Of a stretch of 64,000 nucleotides of DNA, positions 15,794-24,083 are shown piece by piece. This stretch comes from Lacrimispora indolis DSM 755. GTDB taxonomy: Bacteria > Bacillota > Clostridia > Lachnospirales > Lachnospiraceae. Both the position numbers and the translations under genes were made by a program. The stretch lies in NCBI RefSeq assembly GCF_000526995.1, contig NZ_AZUI01000001.1, positions 2,108,001 through 2,172,000 of the forward strand, written 5' to 3'. Within the stretch, counting starts at the first letter, position 1. Every line of letters begins with the position of its first letter. The notes beneath the pieces are model-generated. The model saw nothing but the letters and a program-made list of their open reading frames with translations, was not told the origin of the DNA and did no database searches.

Positions 15794-16687
15794 ATGGCAG
15801 TGTTAAGTTATGTTACACAGTTTCACACCAGAATTATTGATATGTATGGGCATGAGTTAAAATCAAGCGCACTGTACAACAGTAATCCGGATATCAAGAT
15901 TATAGGGGCAAAGGATATCAAAATTCCCCGCATTGCAGTGAGCGGTTATAAGGATCATGATCGGAATACGTTAGGTTTTAACGGCGGGAATTACTCTAAC
16001 AACTTTGAAACCAAATCTCTTGACCACGATAGAGATATTGAGTTTTTCATTGATCCCATGGACGTGGACGAAACAAATCAGATCATGTCCATTGCCAATA
16101 TCCAGGCAAGATTTGAGAAACGACAGGCAATTCCTGAGTTGGACTGTTACACATTTTCAAAGATTTATTCCGAAGCCGAGAGAGTCGGGGCGGAGATTCG
16201 GACCAATGCAGTGACCCGCGCCAACATTCTTGCAGACTTTGATGATAACTGTGAAAAGTTTGAAGACTTAGGCATTCCGTTGTCCCGATGCATTCTTTAC
16301 TGTACAGCAGCTTACCGTAAGGAGTTAAAAAATGCGGAAGGGCTGCAGCGAACCCTGGAAGCCAATGGCAGCACCAAGATTGACCGCAGAGTACATGGCT
16401 TAGATGACCTGGGGGAGATTGTAACCGTTCCGTTGGAGCGATTCAAAACTACTTATGACTTCACAGAGGGATATGTGGCTGATGCCTCCGGAAAGCAGAT
16501 CAATTATATCCTGGTTGATCCGGAAGCGCAGGTTTCTAGAGTGAAGTACTCTTACATCAATGTTTACACTCCGGGGCATGATTCCAGAGTTGCAGACAAT
16601 TACATGTATCAGAATAGAAGATTTAATGGCACATTTGCGCTGGATCAGGAGTTAAAACAGGCTTGCATCATCAATAGGGAGGCGTAA
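15794..16687 (+). CDS. Major capsid protein
   Basis: 297 residues starting MAVLSYVTQFHTRIIDMYG, with ATG 15794 behind TAGGAGGAAATTT; an open extension upstream overlaps the scaffold gene and is not translated. The sequence shows the expected HK97-like elements: an extended N-arm, LDHDRDIEFFIDPMDVDE in the E-loop/P-domain region and a long helix VDETNQIMSIANIQARFEKR. It should be the most abundant structural protein. Placement between scaffold and head-tail genes supports this. Assignment by order and length; no single catalytic motif exists. Confidence 0.87.
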   Translation: MAVLSYVTQFHTRIIDMYGHELKSSALYNSNPDIKIIGAKDIKIPRIAVSGYKDHDRNTLGFNGGNYSNNFETKSLDHDRDIEFFIDPMDVDETNQIMSIANIQARFEKRQAIPELDCYTFSKIYSEAERVGAEIRTNAVTRANILADFDDNCEKFEDLGIPLSRCILYCTAAYRKELKNAEGLQRTLEANGSTKIDRRVHGLDDLGEIVTVPLERFKTTYDFTEGYVADASGKQINYILVDPEAQVSRVKYSYINVYTPGHDSRVADNYMYQNRRFNGTFALDQELKQACIINREA

Positions 16688-16689
16688 CC

Positions 16690-16935
16690 ATGAAAGCAAA
16701 AAAAGAAAATAAGGTGTACACGATCACCGAAACAGAGAAGAAACGTTACCTTGATACGGGGTATGATATTTATGGTGACGATGGGGAGCTGATAGAGCAT
16801 TCCCCTCTGAAGAAGATTACAGTCGCAGAGCATGAAAAAGAAGTATTTGCTTTGAAAGAGGAGAACGCCGCATTAAAAGCTCAGCTGGCAGAAAAAGAAA
16901 AGCTTGCAAAGGAAAAAGCGAAAGCAGGTGAGTAA
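16690..16935 (+). CDS. Small phage head protein, 81 aa
   Basis: Charged protein with a C-terminal Lys/Glu/Ala coiled coil (ALKEENAALKAQLAEKEK). It starts two bases after the coat stop with AGGGAGG upstream and ends one base before the next gene. Probably a capsid-associated or head-completion protein similar to Rho-N-like or spike small proteins; not recognised with certainty. Confidence 0.65.
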   Translation: MKAKKENKVYTITETEKKRYLDTGYDIYGDDGELIEHSPLKKITVAEHEKEVFALKEENAALKAQLAEKEKLAKEKAKAGE

Positions 16936-16936
16936 T

Positions 16937-17323
16937 ATGCCCTACGTTCCCTATGTAACCCCAGAGTATTACAAAGAAACCTATAAAGGCAGCATAGTAC
17001 CGGAAGAAGACCTGGAAACGCACCTTCGGCAAGCCAGCAGGCACATTGATTCCCTGACCTACAATCGCATTGTGGGCCGGGGATTTTCTTCTCTGTCAGA
17101 ATTTCAACAGGAAGTCATTCAGGAAGTGATCTGTCAGCAGGCTGACTTTGAGTTTGAGAATGCGGACGAAATCAACACAATCCTGTCCAGCTACAGCATT
17201 AATGGAGTGTCGGCACAGTTTGGGAGCTCCTGGAATGTGTTCATGGATAAAGGCGTGGCTATGAAGCGTGATGTGTATGCCCAGCTGTCCCAGACGGGCC
17301 TGTGCTGCCGGTTAGCGAGGTGA
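16937..17323 (+). CDS. Head-tail connector / adaptor protein, 128 aa
   Basis: MPYVPYVTPEYYKETYKGS with a bundle of helices (LETHLRQASRHIDSLTYNRI) as in HK97 gp6 / SPP1 gp15 head-tail adaptors that bind beneath the portal. ATG 16937 is the first ATG after the preceding stop. The order coat, connector, stopper, completion, terminator is conserved in siphoviruses and supports the call. Confidence 0.8.
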   Translation: MPYVPYVTPEYYKETYKGSIVPEEDLETHLRQASRHIDSLTYNRIVGRGFSSLSEFQQEVIQEVICQQADFEFENADEINTILSSYSINGVSAQFGSSWNVFMDKGVAMKRDVYAQLSQTGLCCRLAR

Positions 17324-17327
17324 GTCT

Positions 17328-17669
17328 ATGAAATATCCATGTTTGGTACCGAAGCGGCTCTGTAAGACAGACATATCATTAATCCTTTATGAAGAAGGAC
17401 TGTCTGAAACTGGCGGTCCTTTGGTGGCTGCAGATCTTCCGGACTTAAAATGCAACTATCAGGATTCCGCTAAGATGATCATGGATACAGATCAGAAGTT
17501 GGTGCAAATATCGGGAATCGCTTTATTCCCCGGCGATATTTATACCGACCTGCCTGTGATCAGCGGAGGAGAAGCTACGATCTTTTCTAAAAATCGTACT
17601 ATTATTCAGGCTCTAAAAGTCAGGAATCCGGACGGAACGGTTAACTTTACAGAACTGAGGCTAGTCTAA
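17328..17669 (+). CDS. Head closure / minor capsid protein 1 family, 113 aa
   Basis: Beta-rich protein, MKYPCLVPKRLCKTDISLILYEEGL..., in the position and size of the Minor_capsid_1 family (SPP1 gp16-like stopper). It closes the connector to keep packaged DNA inside. Its stop overlaps the next start (TAATG), so translation is coupled. Confidence 0.75.
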   Translation: MKYPCLVPKRLCKTDISLILYEEGLSETGGPLVAADLPDLKCNYQDSAKMIMDTDQKLVQISGIALFPGDIYTDLPVISGGEATIFSKNRTIIQALKVRNPDGTVNFTELRLV

Positions 17670-18046
17670 TGAAGGTGAATGTTACGGTAGAACTGGATCA
17701 AGGTAAGCTTAAAGAGATCCAGGAGGCGATTGAGCCATCGATTCAACAGGCGGTTGCTGCTGTGAAATCTGATATTGTAAGCAGTCAGGTGGTTCCTAAA
17801 GAGACCGGTGAGCTGGAGCGCAGTTCTTTCATGAAAAAGAAGTCAAGATCCAAGTATCAACTTGTTTATGATACTCCTTATGCAAGGCGGCTTTACTGGC
17901 ACCCGGAATACAACTTTCGAACTGATAAAAACCAGAATGCCGGGGGGCTGTGGCTTCAGGTATATATTGATGGTGCTAAGAAAGATTTCTTTAAAAATGC
18001 CTTTAAGGCTCGGCTGAAAGCAAATGCAAAGGGGTTGATAACATGA
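17669..18046 (+). CDS. Minor capsid protein 2 family / tail completion protein, 125 aa
   Basis: Contains the signature VPKETGELERSSF and TPYARRLYWHPEYNF with GGLWLQVY of the Minor_capsid_2 (HK97 gp10-like) family that completes the tail before head joining. ATG 17669 overlaps the preceding stop and its own stop overlaps the next ATG (ATGA). Confidence 0.85.
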   Translation: MKVNVTVELDQGKLKEIQEAIEPSIQQAVAAVKSDIVSSQVVPKETGELERSSFMKKKSRSKYQLVYDTPYARRLYWHPEYNFRTDKNQNAGGLWLQVYIDGAKKDFFKNAFKARLKANAKGLIT

Positions 18047-18432
18047 CGCTGACAGAGGTAAAGGATTTTCTGAAATCCAAAGTAGAGTGTCCCTGCTGGT
18101 ACATTGGAAAAATCAATGGAAATGATAAACAGTGTATCGGAATATATCCCACACAGGGGCCTGACCGTCCTGTCCCATTAGGCGGCTTAAAAAATAAGTC
18201 CTACGACACCAGGGCAGTATCCATCCTGGTCCATTGGGGAGCAGATGCGGTTTGCGCGGAAGCAAAAGCGCAAGAGCTATATGACCATCTATATGGAAAA
18301 TCTGGGATTGTGGGGGATAAAGAAGTGTTTTTGTTTGATATGCGAACGGACTCCCCTGTGAGTGTCGGGACAGACAGTAAAGGTATCTATGAATATGTAA
18401 TTAATTTTGTGATCTATTACAAGAAAGGATGA
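18043..18432 (+). CDS. Tail terminator / minor capsid protein 3 family, 129 aa
   Basis: Alpha/beta protein with GIYPTQGPDRPVPLGG and SVGTDSKGIYEYVINFVIYY, the pattern of Minor_capsid_3 tail terminators (lambda gpU / SPP1 gp17 type). It caps the tail tube and binds the head. It overlaps the preceding gene by four bases. Confidence 0.83.
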   Translation: MTLTEVKDFLKSKVECPCWYIGKINGNDKQCIGIYPTQGPDRPVPLGGLKNKSYDTRAVSILVHWGADAVCAEAKAQELYDHLYGKSGIVGDKEVFLFDMRTDSPVSVGTDSKGIYEYVINFVIYYKKG

Positions 18433-18436
18433 TAAT

Positions 18437-18898
18437 ATGTCAAGTTTAGGAGTATTTCCAGTTTACGGTTTAGTATTTAAGATTGGCACGAAAGGAAAAG
18501 CCAGTACAGAAAGTGACATGAGTGAAATTGCTGATATGGAAAGTTTTGAAATCAGCATCGATGGAGGCGTCCAGGATTGGACTCCTATGACAACAAAAGG
18601 CTGGGCAAGATCCCTGATGACCGCCAAGAAATTCAAGGTCAGCTTAAAAGGAAAGCGGAATATCGGGGATCCTGGAAATGATTATGTGGCAGGTGTTGCG
18701 TGGAAAGATGGCCTGGATTGTAGTACGAAGGCTACGGTTGAATTTCCAGATGGCGGAAAGCTGGCTTATGATTGCGTATTAGATGTGAAATCAATTTATG
18801 GCGGTGATTCCACCAACGTAGCTCCGTTGGAATTCGATATGGTCGGAGACGGGCGGCCAGTTTATACACCAGGGGACGGCACTGAGACAGGAGAATAA
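18437..18898 (+). CDS. Major tail (tube) protein, 153 aa
   Basis: Begins MSSLGVFPVYGLVFKIGTKGK with GVQDWTPMTTKGWARSLMTAKKF and GDGRPVYTPGDGTETGE at the end, typical of TP901-1-like siphovirus tail tube proteins. It polymerises around the tape measure to form the tail. GAAAGGATGATAAT precedes the ATG. No extra Ig-like domain is attached. Length and order are normal. Confidence 0.87.
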   Translation: MSSLGVFPVYGLVFKIGTKGKASTESDMSEIADMESFEISIDGGVQDWTPMTTKGWARSLMTAKKFKVSLKGKRNIGDPGNDYVAGVAWKDGLDCSTKATVEFPDGGKLAYDCVLDVKSIYGGDSTNVAPLEFDMVGDGRPVYTPGDGTETGE

Positions 18899-18911
18899 GG
18901 AGGAGATAGAT

Positions 18912-19259
18912 ATGGCAAGAGCTTATGACATTGTTGCAAGATTACAGAGCGGAAAGGAACGGCCTACAGTCAAAATTGACGCAGACCACGAATACAGGAT
19001 TAATACAAGCAAAAGCGCGGTGCTTTTTATACGGGCTTCTACAGAGGATCGGGAAAAGGATGAATTTGACAAGATCGATGATATTATCAAGATCACCCTG
19101 GGAGAAGAAGCCTTCGAATACATCATGTCTCAGGATCCAACCATGGATAATCTGAGCCTTATTGTCAATGTTATCATGGCAGCGATTGCCAATGAGGATT
19201 TGGAAAAGGTGGAGGCTGAAGCCGGGGAGGAAAGACAGGCAGGAAAGAAAAGAAAATAG
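18912..19259 (+). CDS. Tail assembly chaperone, upstream part (gpG-like)
   Basis: 115 residues starting MARAYDIVARLQSGKERPTVKID, in the invariant place between tail tube and tape measure. The end of the reading frame is an A-rich run (AAG AAA AGA AAA TAG) at 19245-19259. As in lambda G/GT, a fraction of ribosomes probably changes frame here to make a longer fusion with the next frame. AAGGAGGAG precedes ATG 18912. Confidence 0.8.
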   Translation: MARAYDIVARLQSGKERPTVKIDADHEYRINTSKSAVLFIRASTEDREKDEFDKIDDIIKITLGEEAFEYIMSQDPTMDNLSLIVNVIMAAIANEDLEKVEAEAGEERQAGKKRK

Positions 19260-19587
19260 TTCCTGGTATGATATTTTTGAAGATTGGGAGCTGATAGAAT
19301 CCTCCTTTGCTATGCAATACAATATCCGCCTTGTCGAAGCCGAGGATATGGATTGGAAAGAGTTTTGCACGTTATTATCCGGGATCATGCCGAAGACGCC
19401 TTTGGGGCAGATTGTAAGTATTCGAAGCGAAGAGGACAAAGATGTACTTAAACAGTTTTCTAAAGCGCAGCATGAGATCAGGAACAGCTGGCGAAGCCGC
19501 CATAATCCTACTGAGGGTATGACGGAAGCGGAAAAAGCAAAAGCGGTAAAAGAAATACAGGAATTATTTGCGCGGGCGTTCGGGTAG
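19162..19587 (+). CDS. Gp15-type tail assembly chaperone, probably made by frameshift
   Basis: The part after 19258 reads SSWYDIFEDWELIESSFAMQYNIRL, then MDWKEFCTLLSGIMPKTPLGQIVSIR, the Gp15 signature of Firmicutes tail chaperones. The frame is open from well inside the previous gene, but ATG 19162 would add an implausible Trp/Arg-rich stretch and no ribosome site stands before a sensible start. The frame lies +1 (equivalently -2) from the upstream chaperone, so a +1 slip at AAA-TAG (19254-19259) or a -2 slip on the A-run would give the G-GT-like fusion; translated residues then begin at about 19258. A terminator hairpin follows the stop. Confidence 0.75.
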   Translation: MSMLSWQRLPMRIWKRWRLKPGRKDRQERKENSSWYDIFEDWELIESSFAMQYNIRLVEAEDMDWKEFCTLLSGIMPKTPLGQIVSIRSEEDKDVLKQFSKAQHEIRNSWRSRHNPTEGMTEAEKAKAVKEIQELFARAFG

Positions 19588-19600
19588 AATGCCCGTTTTT
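19573..19600 (+). terminator. Hairpin terminator between chaperone and tape measure
   Basis: CGGGCGTTC (19573-19581) pairs with GAATGCCCG (19587-19595, one G-U), loop GGGTA, followed by five T. It may attenuate late transcription before the long tape measure gene. Confidence 0.65.
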
Positions 19601-19621
19601 CTATGAAAGGTAGGTGAGAAG

Positions 19622-22600
19622 ATGACTGACAGCGTAGGAAGAATCGGCTTGGACTTAGAAGTGCAGTCCGATATTGGGAGGCAAATATCCGATGCTGCCC
19701 AGAAGATCGGCACCGGACTGAAAGGAAGTCTCGAAAAGGCAACGGTAGGCGTTGACACTAAAAAAATGTTTCAGGATATGGACAATCAGATAAAGGTGAC
19801 AATGCAGAACGTTAGCAGCACGATCAATGCAGCACTGGACAAGTGCTTTGGAAAAGCCGGAACTGAAATTGATGGTTTGGGAGAACGCTTAAGTGCTGCT
19901 ATTGAAAAGGCTCTTTCCCGGTTTACTGATGTTAATGTTTCCGCCTCTTCTGTAGACAACGCAGCTTTGTCCGGTAAAAATGTTAGCCCTGCAAAGCCGA
20001 GAGGACCGCCTGTAAAATTACCAGTAATCAAGGTTGATCCCAGTTCTGAGATATTGGGAAATCAGGCGGATCAGATCGAAGCAGTTATTAATAATCTTGG
20101 TAAACAGATTGATGTCCTGGACGAAAAACTTATAGATTTAAAAGGCTCTTATGATCGCACCTTTAACGAATCCAAGAAATCCAAGATCCAGGAGCAGATT
20201 GTAAAAACAGAAGGAAATATCATTAATCTGCAGGGTAAAATTGAGAATCTGGGAGTACAGTGGGATGCCATCAACAAAAAGATTGATGAAATGGCGGTTG
20301 AAAGCCAGCGGATTGGAAGCTTTAAGGGGGCCAATGTTAAGATTCCCCAGGCAAATGCCGCGCCTAAAGTGGCAGGCTTGCAGGACATTTCTGGCAGTAT
20401 TGATACTGCTAAAGTAAGAGCCATGGCATCTGTGGGCCAGATCAATCAGATGTTCGCCCTGATCGGTACTGGCAGTGCACTGAACGGAGTGAATTTCTTA
20501 AAAAGGGGCATCACGGACCTGTTTAAAATCCTTGGAGGTGGAATTACTGGAGCGGCAAGAAAGGTGACCAGTTCTCTTGGTAACCTATTTCGAACGGCTG
20601 GTAATGGAGGAATGAAGCTGCTGAAAGCTGCGGGGCAGATTACTCTTTTCGGAAGAACCCTAAGAAAAAGTAGTAACAATGCTTCCAGTGCACAAAACGG
20701 AATGCAGAGGCTGCTAAAAACGTTAATGATCTATCGGCTGATTCTCCCCATGGTAGTAAGCGCAATCCGCTCCATGGGTAAACATTTGATGGATTCCATG
20801 AAGGCCAATGATCAATTTAATAATTCTCTGAAACAGATCCGATCAAACCTGAATGTAGCGTTTACTCCTATTCTGCAGGCTATTATGCCGGCCTTAAATA
20901 TGCTCATGGCTGCGCTGGCACGAGTCACTGGCTATGTAGCAGCATTTGTAAGCCTATTGTTCGGTAAGACGCTGTCAGGGAGCGTAGCAGCCACAAAGAG
21001 CCTTGTGGCTGCGAAATCGGCTATGGGGGCTTATGGAAACAGCGCAAAGAAAGCAGCAAAGGACGCACAAGGCGTAAGTACTGGGATTGATGAACTTAAT
21101 ATCCTGAAAGATGATAGCAGCGCTGACGACGGTGGCGGAGCAGGGACACCTGAAATAATCACTCCTGATATTGATACAAGTCAGATGGATGCGATTGGCT
21201 CCGTTGCAGAAAAAGTAAAAAGCGTTCTAAATCAGTTATTCAAACCCTTAAAAGATTCCTGGGATCAAGAGGGTAAGAATGTAATTGACGCTGCTAATTA
21301 TGCCTTTACAAACGTCATTGGTTTGGCTAAGTCTATTGGATCCAGTTTTCTGGAAGTGTGGACAAATGGAACCGGGGAGCAGTTTTGCAATAACATCTTG
21401 CGCCTTGTATCGCTGATTTTTAATGTTGTAGGTGATATAGCCGGGGCATTTAAAAAAGCTTGGGATGAAAACGGGAGAGGGACGGCTCTTTTGCAGAGCA
21501 TCTTTGATCGGTTAAATTCCTGGCTGGAACTGATTCTTACGATTGGGGAATCGTTCCGCACCGTTTGGAATAATGGAACCGGGGAATCCATCATAGGTCA
21601 TATCCTTGAGATATTTACGAATATCAACAATGTGATTACGAATATCCGGGATAACTTCCGGACGGCATGGGAACTTGATGGAACCGGGACAGCAGTGGTC
21701 CAAAACCTAATGGATCTGTTTGACGGCCTATTGGGATCAATCGATAGAATTACCCAGTCTCTATCGGAATGGAGTAAGACTCTTGATTTTGGTCCCCTTA
21801 TGAAGGCGTTTGAACGCATTACTGCCGCTGTAAAGCCCCTGGGGGATAAATTAGGATCAGGGCTTGAATGGTTATTTAAAAACATACTGGAGCCGCTTGG
21901 AAAATGGGCACTGGAGCAGGCTGTTCCTGCCGCCCTTGATGCAATTACTGGGGCCCTTGAGTTCCTAAACAGTGTTCTGGACGCATTGATGCCTTTAGGA
22001 GAATGGCTTTGGAACAACCTTTTAAAACCACTGGCATCTTGGACCGGCGGAACCATCATGGATATCATCAAAGGTATTACTGATGTATTTAAAGGTCTGA
22101 GTAACATCTTTAGGGAAATAGCAAACGGTACTGACTGGTCGACCATTGGTCAGATGTTGATGGAAGGTTTTGTTAACGGTATTTCTTCTTTTGCTGATTG
22201 GGCATGGGGGAAAATTAAAGAAATCTTCTCTGGTATTATTGATGTGGTGAAGGGAATTTTTGGTATTCATTCACCCTCTACGGTATTTGCTGAAATAGGG
22301 GTTTTCCTGGTTCAGGGCTTCCTTGATGGTTTTTTAGAGATGTGGAATACCGTATCAGGTACTATCAGTACGGTCATAGGGATATTGGTAGGCTTTTTTT
22401 CGGGATTCGTGAATGGAATTATCCAATTGGTTACCTCCTTGTTGGATATTTACCTAAAGCCATTTGCATCCTGGTTCATGGATACGATGCTACCAGTGAT
22501 AAAAAATGCACTATCTGGGTTGATTGCTGCTTTTGGTGTATGGTGGTCAGGAATCAAGGAAACTTTGTCTTACGTTCTTGATGCTCTTAAAGGTCTAATT

Positions 22601-23692
22601 GATTTCATCGCAGGAATCTTTACAGGAGACTGGGAAAGAGCCTGGAATGGAATTAAGGAGTTTTTCTCCAACATCTGGAATGCAATGAAGACGCTGGCTG
22701 AAACTCTGATGAATACTATAAAAATGGTGATAGATACCGTTCTTGCTGCAATAAAAGGGACCTGGGAATCTATCTGGAATGGTATAAAAACCTTTGTCTC
22801 CGATCTGTGGGACAGCATTAAGACCAAGGCCGATGAAATCTTTACTGCGATCAGAGATAAGCTATCTGAAATCTGGGATAGTGTAAAGTCTACCATTGAA
22901 GAAAAGTGGAACGCCATCAAGGACTGGTTCGGGGAAATCTGGCAGAAGATTAAAGATGTTTTCAAACTTGATGAAATGCTGGAGATCGGTAAAGCGGTAA
23001 TGAATAAGCTTTGGGACGGCATGCAGGAGGTGTGGAAGAGTATCACAAACTGGCTAGATGGTGTCGTGAAGGCAGTGGGGGAAGCCTGGGATAAGGTGGT
23101 CAGCGGGGCTAAGAATCTATTCAGCAAAGCTAAGGCTGATGCAGAAGAGGAGGAGGACGAAAAAGATTCTTCCGGGCCGGGAAGCAGTAAGGGGTATGTA
23201 AGTAGCGGTCCTGGAGTAAAAGGCCATGCAACTGGTGGTTTCCCAAAATCCGGCAGCCTATTTGTGGCAAATGAAAACGGCAATCCCGAAATGGTGGGAA
23301 GCTGGGGAGGTAAGGCTGCGGTCGCCAATAACATGCAGATCACGGCAGGTATTGCCAGTGCTGTACAAAGCGGGATGAGATCTGCCATAGCACCGCTGGT
23401 GTCCAGTATGAGTACCGTTGTCAGTAACGCAACCCCGCCGCTGTCTCTGGTTGGTACCTCTGGGCGAAGCTCTGACACAGCTGAGCTGGTCCAGGCTATG
23501 GCAAATCAAGCAATGTCCACGCCGACCGAGAACATGTCAGATCACTACCTGTCCCTTATGGTGGATCTGCTCAGGAAGATCATAGAACTGATTGAGGCTA
23601 TGGACTTAACTGTAAATATTGATATCAGGGAGATTAAAAAGAAACTGGCCGATTTGGATAAGAGAAGTGGTTACCCATTAAAAACAACGTAA
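19622..23692 (+). CDS. Tail tape measure protein, 1356 aa
   Basis: The longest gene of the phage. The N-terminus is coiled coil (SDIGRQISDAAQKIGTGLKG), followed by several hydrophobic segments (LIYRLILPMVVSAIRSM, GYVAAFVSLLFGKTLSG), then a long run of Trp-rich repeats of the form W(E/D)SIWNGIK / IWDSVKSTIEEKWNAIKDWF. The conserved C-terminal module GHATGGFPKSGSLFVANENG is typical of Firmicutes tape measures. The protein fixes tail length and is ejected ahead of DNA. At roughly 1.5 A per residue, 1356 residues suggest a tail near 200 nm. No separate lysozyme or peptidase motif is seen inside it. Confidence 0.93.
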   Translation: MTDSVGRIGLDLEVQSDIGRQISDAAQKIGTGLKGSLEKATVGVDTKKMFQDMDNQIKVTMQNVSSTINAALDKCFGKAGTEIDGLGERLSAAIEKALSRFTDVNVSASSVDNAALSGKNVSPAKPRGPPVKLPVIKVDPSSEILGNQADQIEAVINNLGKQIDVLDEKLIDLKGSYDRTFNESKKSKIQEQIVKTEGNIINLQGKIENLGVQWDAINKKIDEMAVESQRIGSFKGANVKIPQANAAPKVAGLQDISGSIDTAKVRAMASVGQINQMFALIGTGSALNGVNFLKRGITDLFKILGGGITGAARKVTSSLGNLFRTAGNGGMKLLKAAGQITLFGRTLRKSSNNASSAQNGMQRLLKTLMIYRLILPMVVSAIRSMGKHLMDSMKANDQFNNSLKQIRSNLNVAFTPILQAIMPALNMLMAALARVTGYVAAFVSLLFGKTLSGSVAATKSLVAAKSAMGAYGNSAKKAAKDAQGVSTGIDELNILKDDSSADDGGGAGTPEIITPDIDTSQMDAIGSVAEKVKSVLNQLFKPLKDSWDQEGKNVIDAANYAFTNVIGLAKSIGSSFLEVWTNGTGEQFCNNILRLVSLIFNVVGDIAGAFKKAWDENGRGTALLQSIFDRLNSWLELILTIGESFRTVWNNGTGESIIGHILEIFTNINNVITNIRDNFRTAWELDGTGTAVVQNLMDLFDGLLGSIDRITQSLSEWSKTLDFGPLMKAFERITAAVKPLGDKLGSGLEWLFKNILEPLGKWALEQAVPAALDAITGALEFLNSVLDALMPLGEWLWNNLLKPLASWTGGTIMDIIKGITDVFKGLSNIFREIANGTDWSTIGQMLMEGFVNGISSFADWAWGKIKEIFSGIIDVVKGIFGIHSPSTVFAEIGVFLVQGFLDGFLEMWNTVSGTISTVIGILVGFFSGFVNGIIQLVTSLLDIYLKPFASWFMDTMLPVIKNALSGLIAAFGVWWSGIKETLSYVLDALKGLIDFIAGIFTGDWERAWNGIKEFFSNIWNAMKTLAETLMNTIKMVIDTVLAAIKGTWESIWNGIKTFVSDLWDSIKTKADEIFTAIRDKLSEIWDSVKSTIEEKWNAIKDWFGEIWQKIKDVFKLDEMLEIGKAVMNKLWDGMQEVWKSITNWLDGVVKAVGEAWDKVVSGAKNLFSKAKADAEEEEDEKDSSGPGSSKGYVSSGPGVKGHATGGFPKSGSLFVANENGNPEMVGSWGGKAAVANNMQITAGIASAVQSGMRSAIAPLVSSMSTVVSNATPPLSLVGTSGRSSDTAELVQAMANQAMSTPTENMSDHYLSLMVDLLRKIIELIEAMDLTVNIDIREIKKKLADLDKRSGYPLKTT

Positions 23693-23705
23693 GGAGGCGG
23701 TAAAT

Positions 23706-24083
23706 GTGGCAGTAATAACGATCAATGGCCGGGAGTTTCCGTCTCCCGACATTGGAGGGAATCTGGTGGTGGCAACGAATGTAAGTGAAGGGAAAAATGC
23801 CCTGGGGGAATTTATAGGCCAGAGAGTAGGAAGAGATCAATACAAATTTGAGAACCTGCAATGGAAATTTTTAGACGCTGCCACTTGGGCGGCCATGCTG
23901 CAGGAGTTTGATAAATTTGTGGTGACGGCAAGGCTCCCAGATATGGTACATAACCGCATGATGACAATCCGCATGTACCCGGGGAACCGTACCGCAACCC
24001 CCATAGAATTTGATGCAGATGGACTTCCAACAAGGTACATGGACTGTAAGGTAAATATAATTGACTGTGGGGTGATTGAATAG
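23706..24083 (+). CDS. Phage tail protein upstream of tail tip, 125 aa
   Basis: Beta-rich protein, MAVITINGREFPSPDIGGNL..., starting at GTG 23706 (an ATG at 23704 is out of frame) behind GTAAGGAGGCGG. It lies directly after the tape measure, the place of distal tail (Dit) proteins, but is shorter than a usual Dit, so it may be only the ring domain. Its stop overlaps the next GTG start. Confidence 0.7.
   Translation: MAVITINGREFPSPDIGGNLVVATNVSEGKNALGEFIGQRVGRDQYKFENLQWKFLDAATWAAMLQEFDKFVVTARLPDMVHNRMMTIRMYPGNRTATPIEFDADGLPTRYMDCKVNIIDCGVIE

Noticed and set aside
22570..23478. 302-aa leftward ORF inside the tape measure gene
   Set aside because: Antisense shadow of a long gene with repetitive composition; no ribosome site and Ser/Ile-rich nonsense composition.
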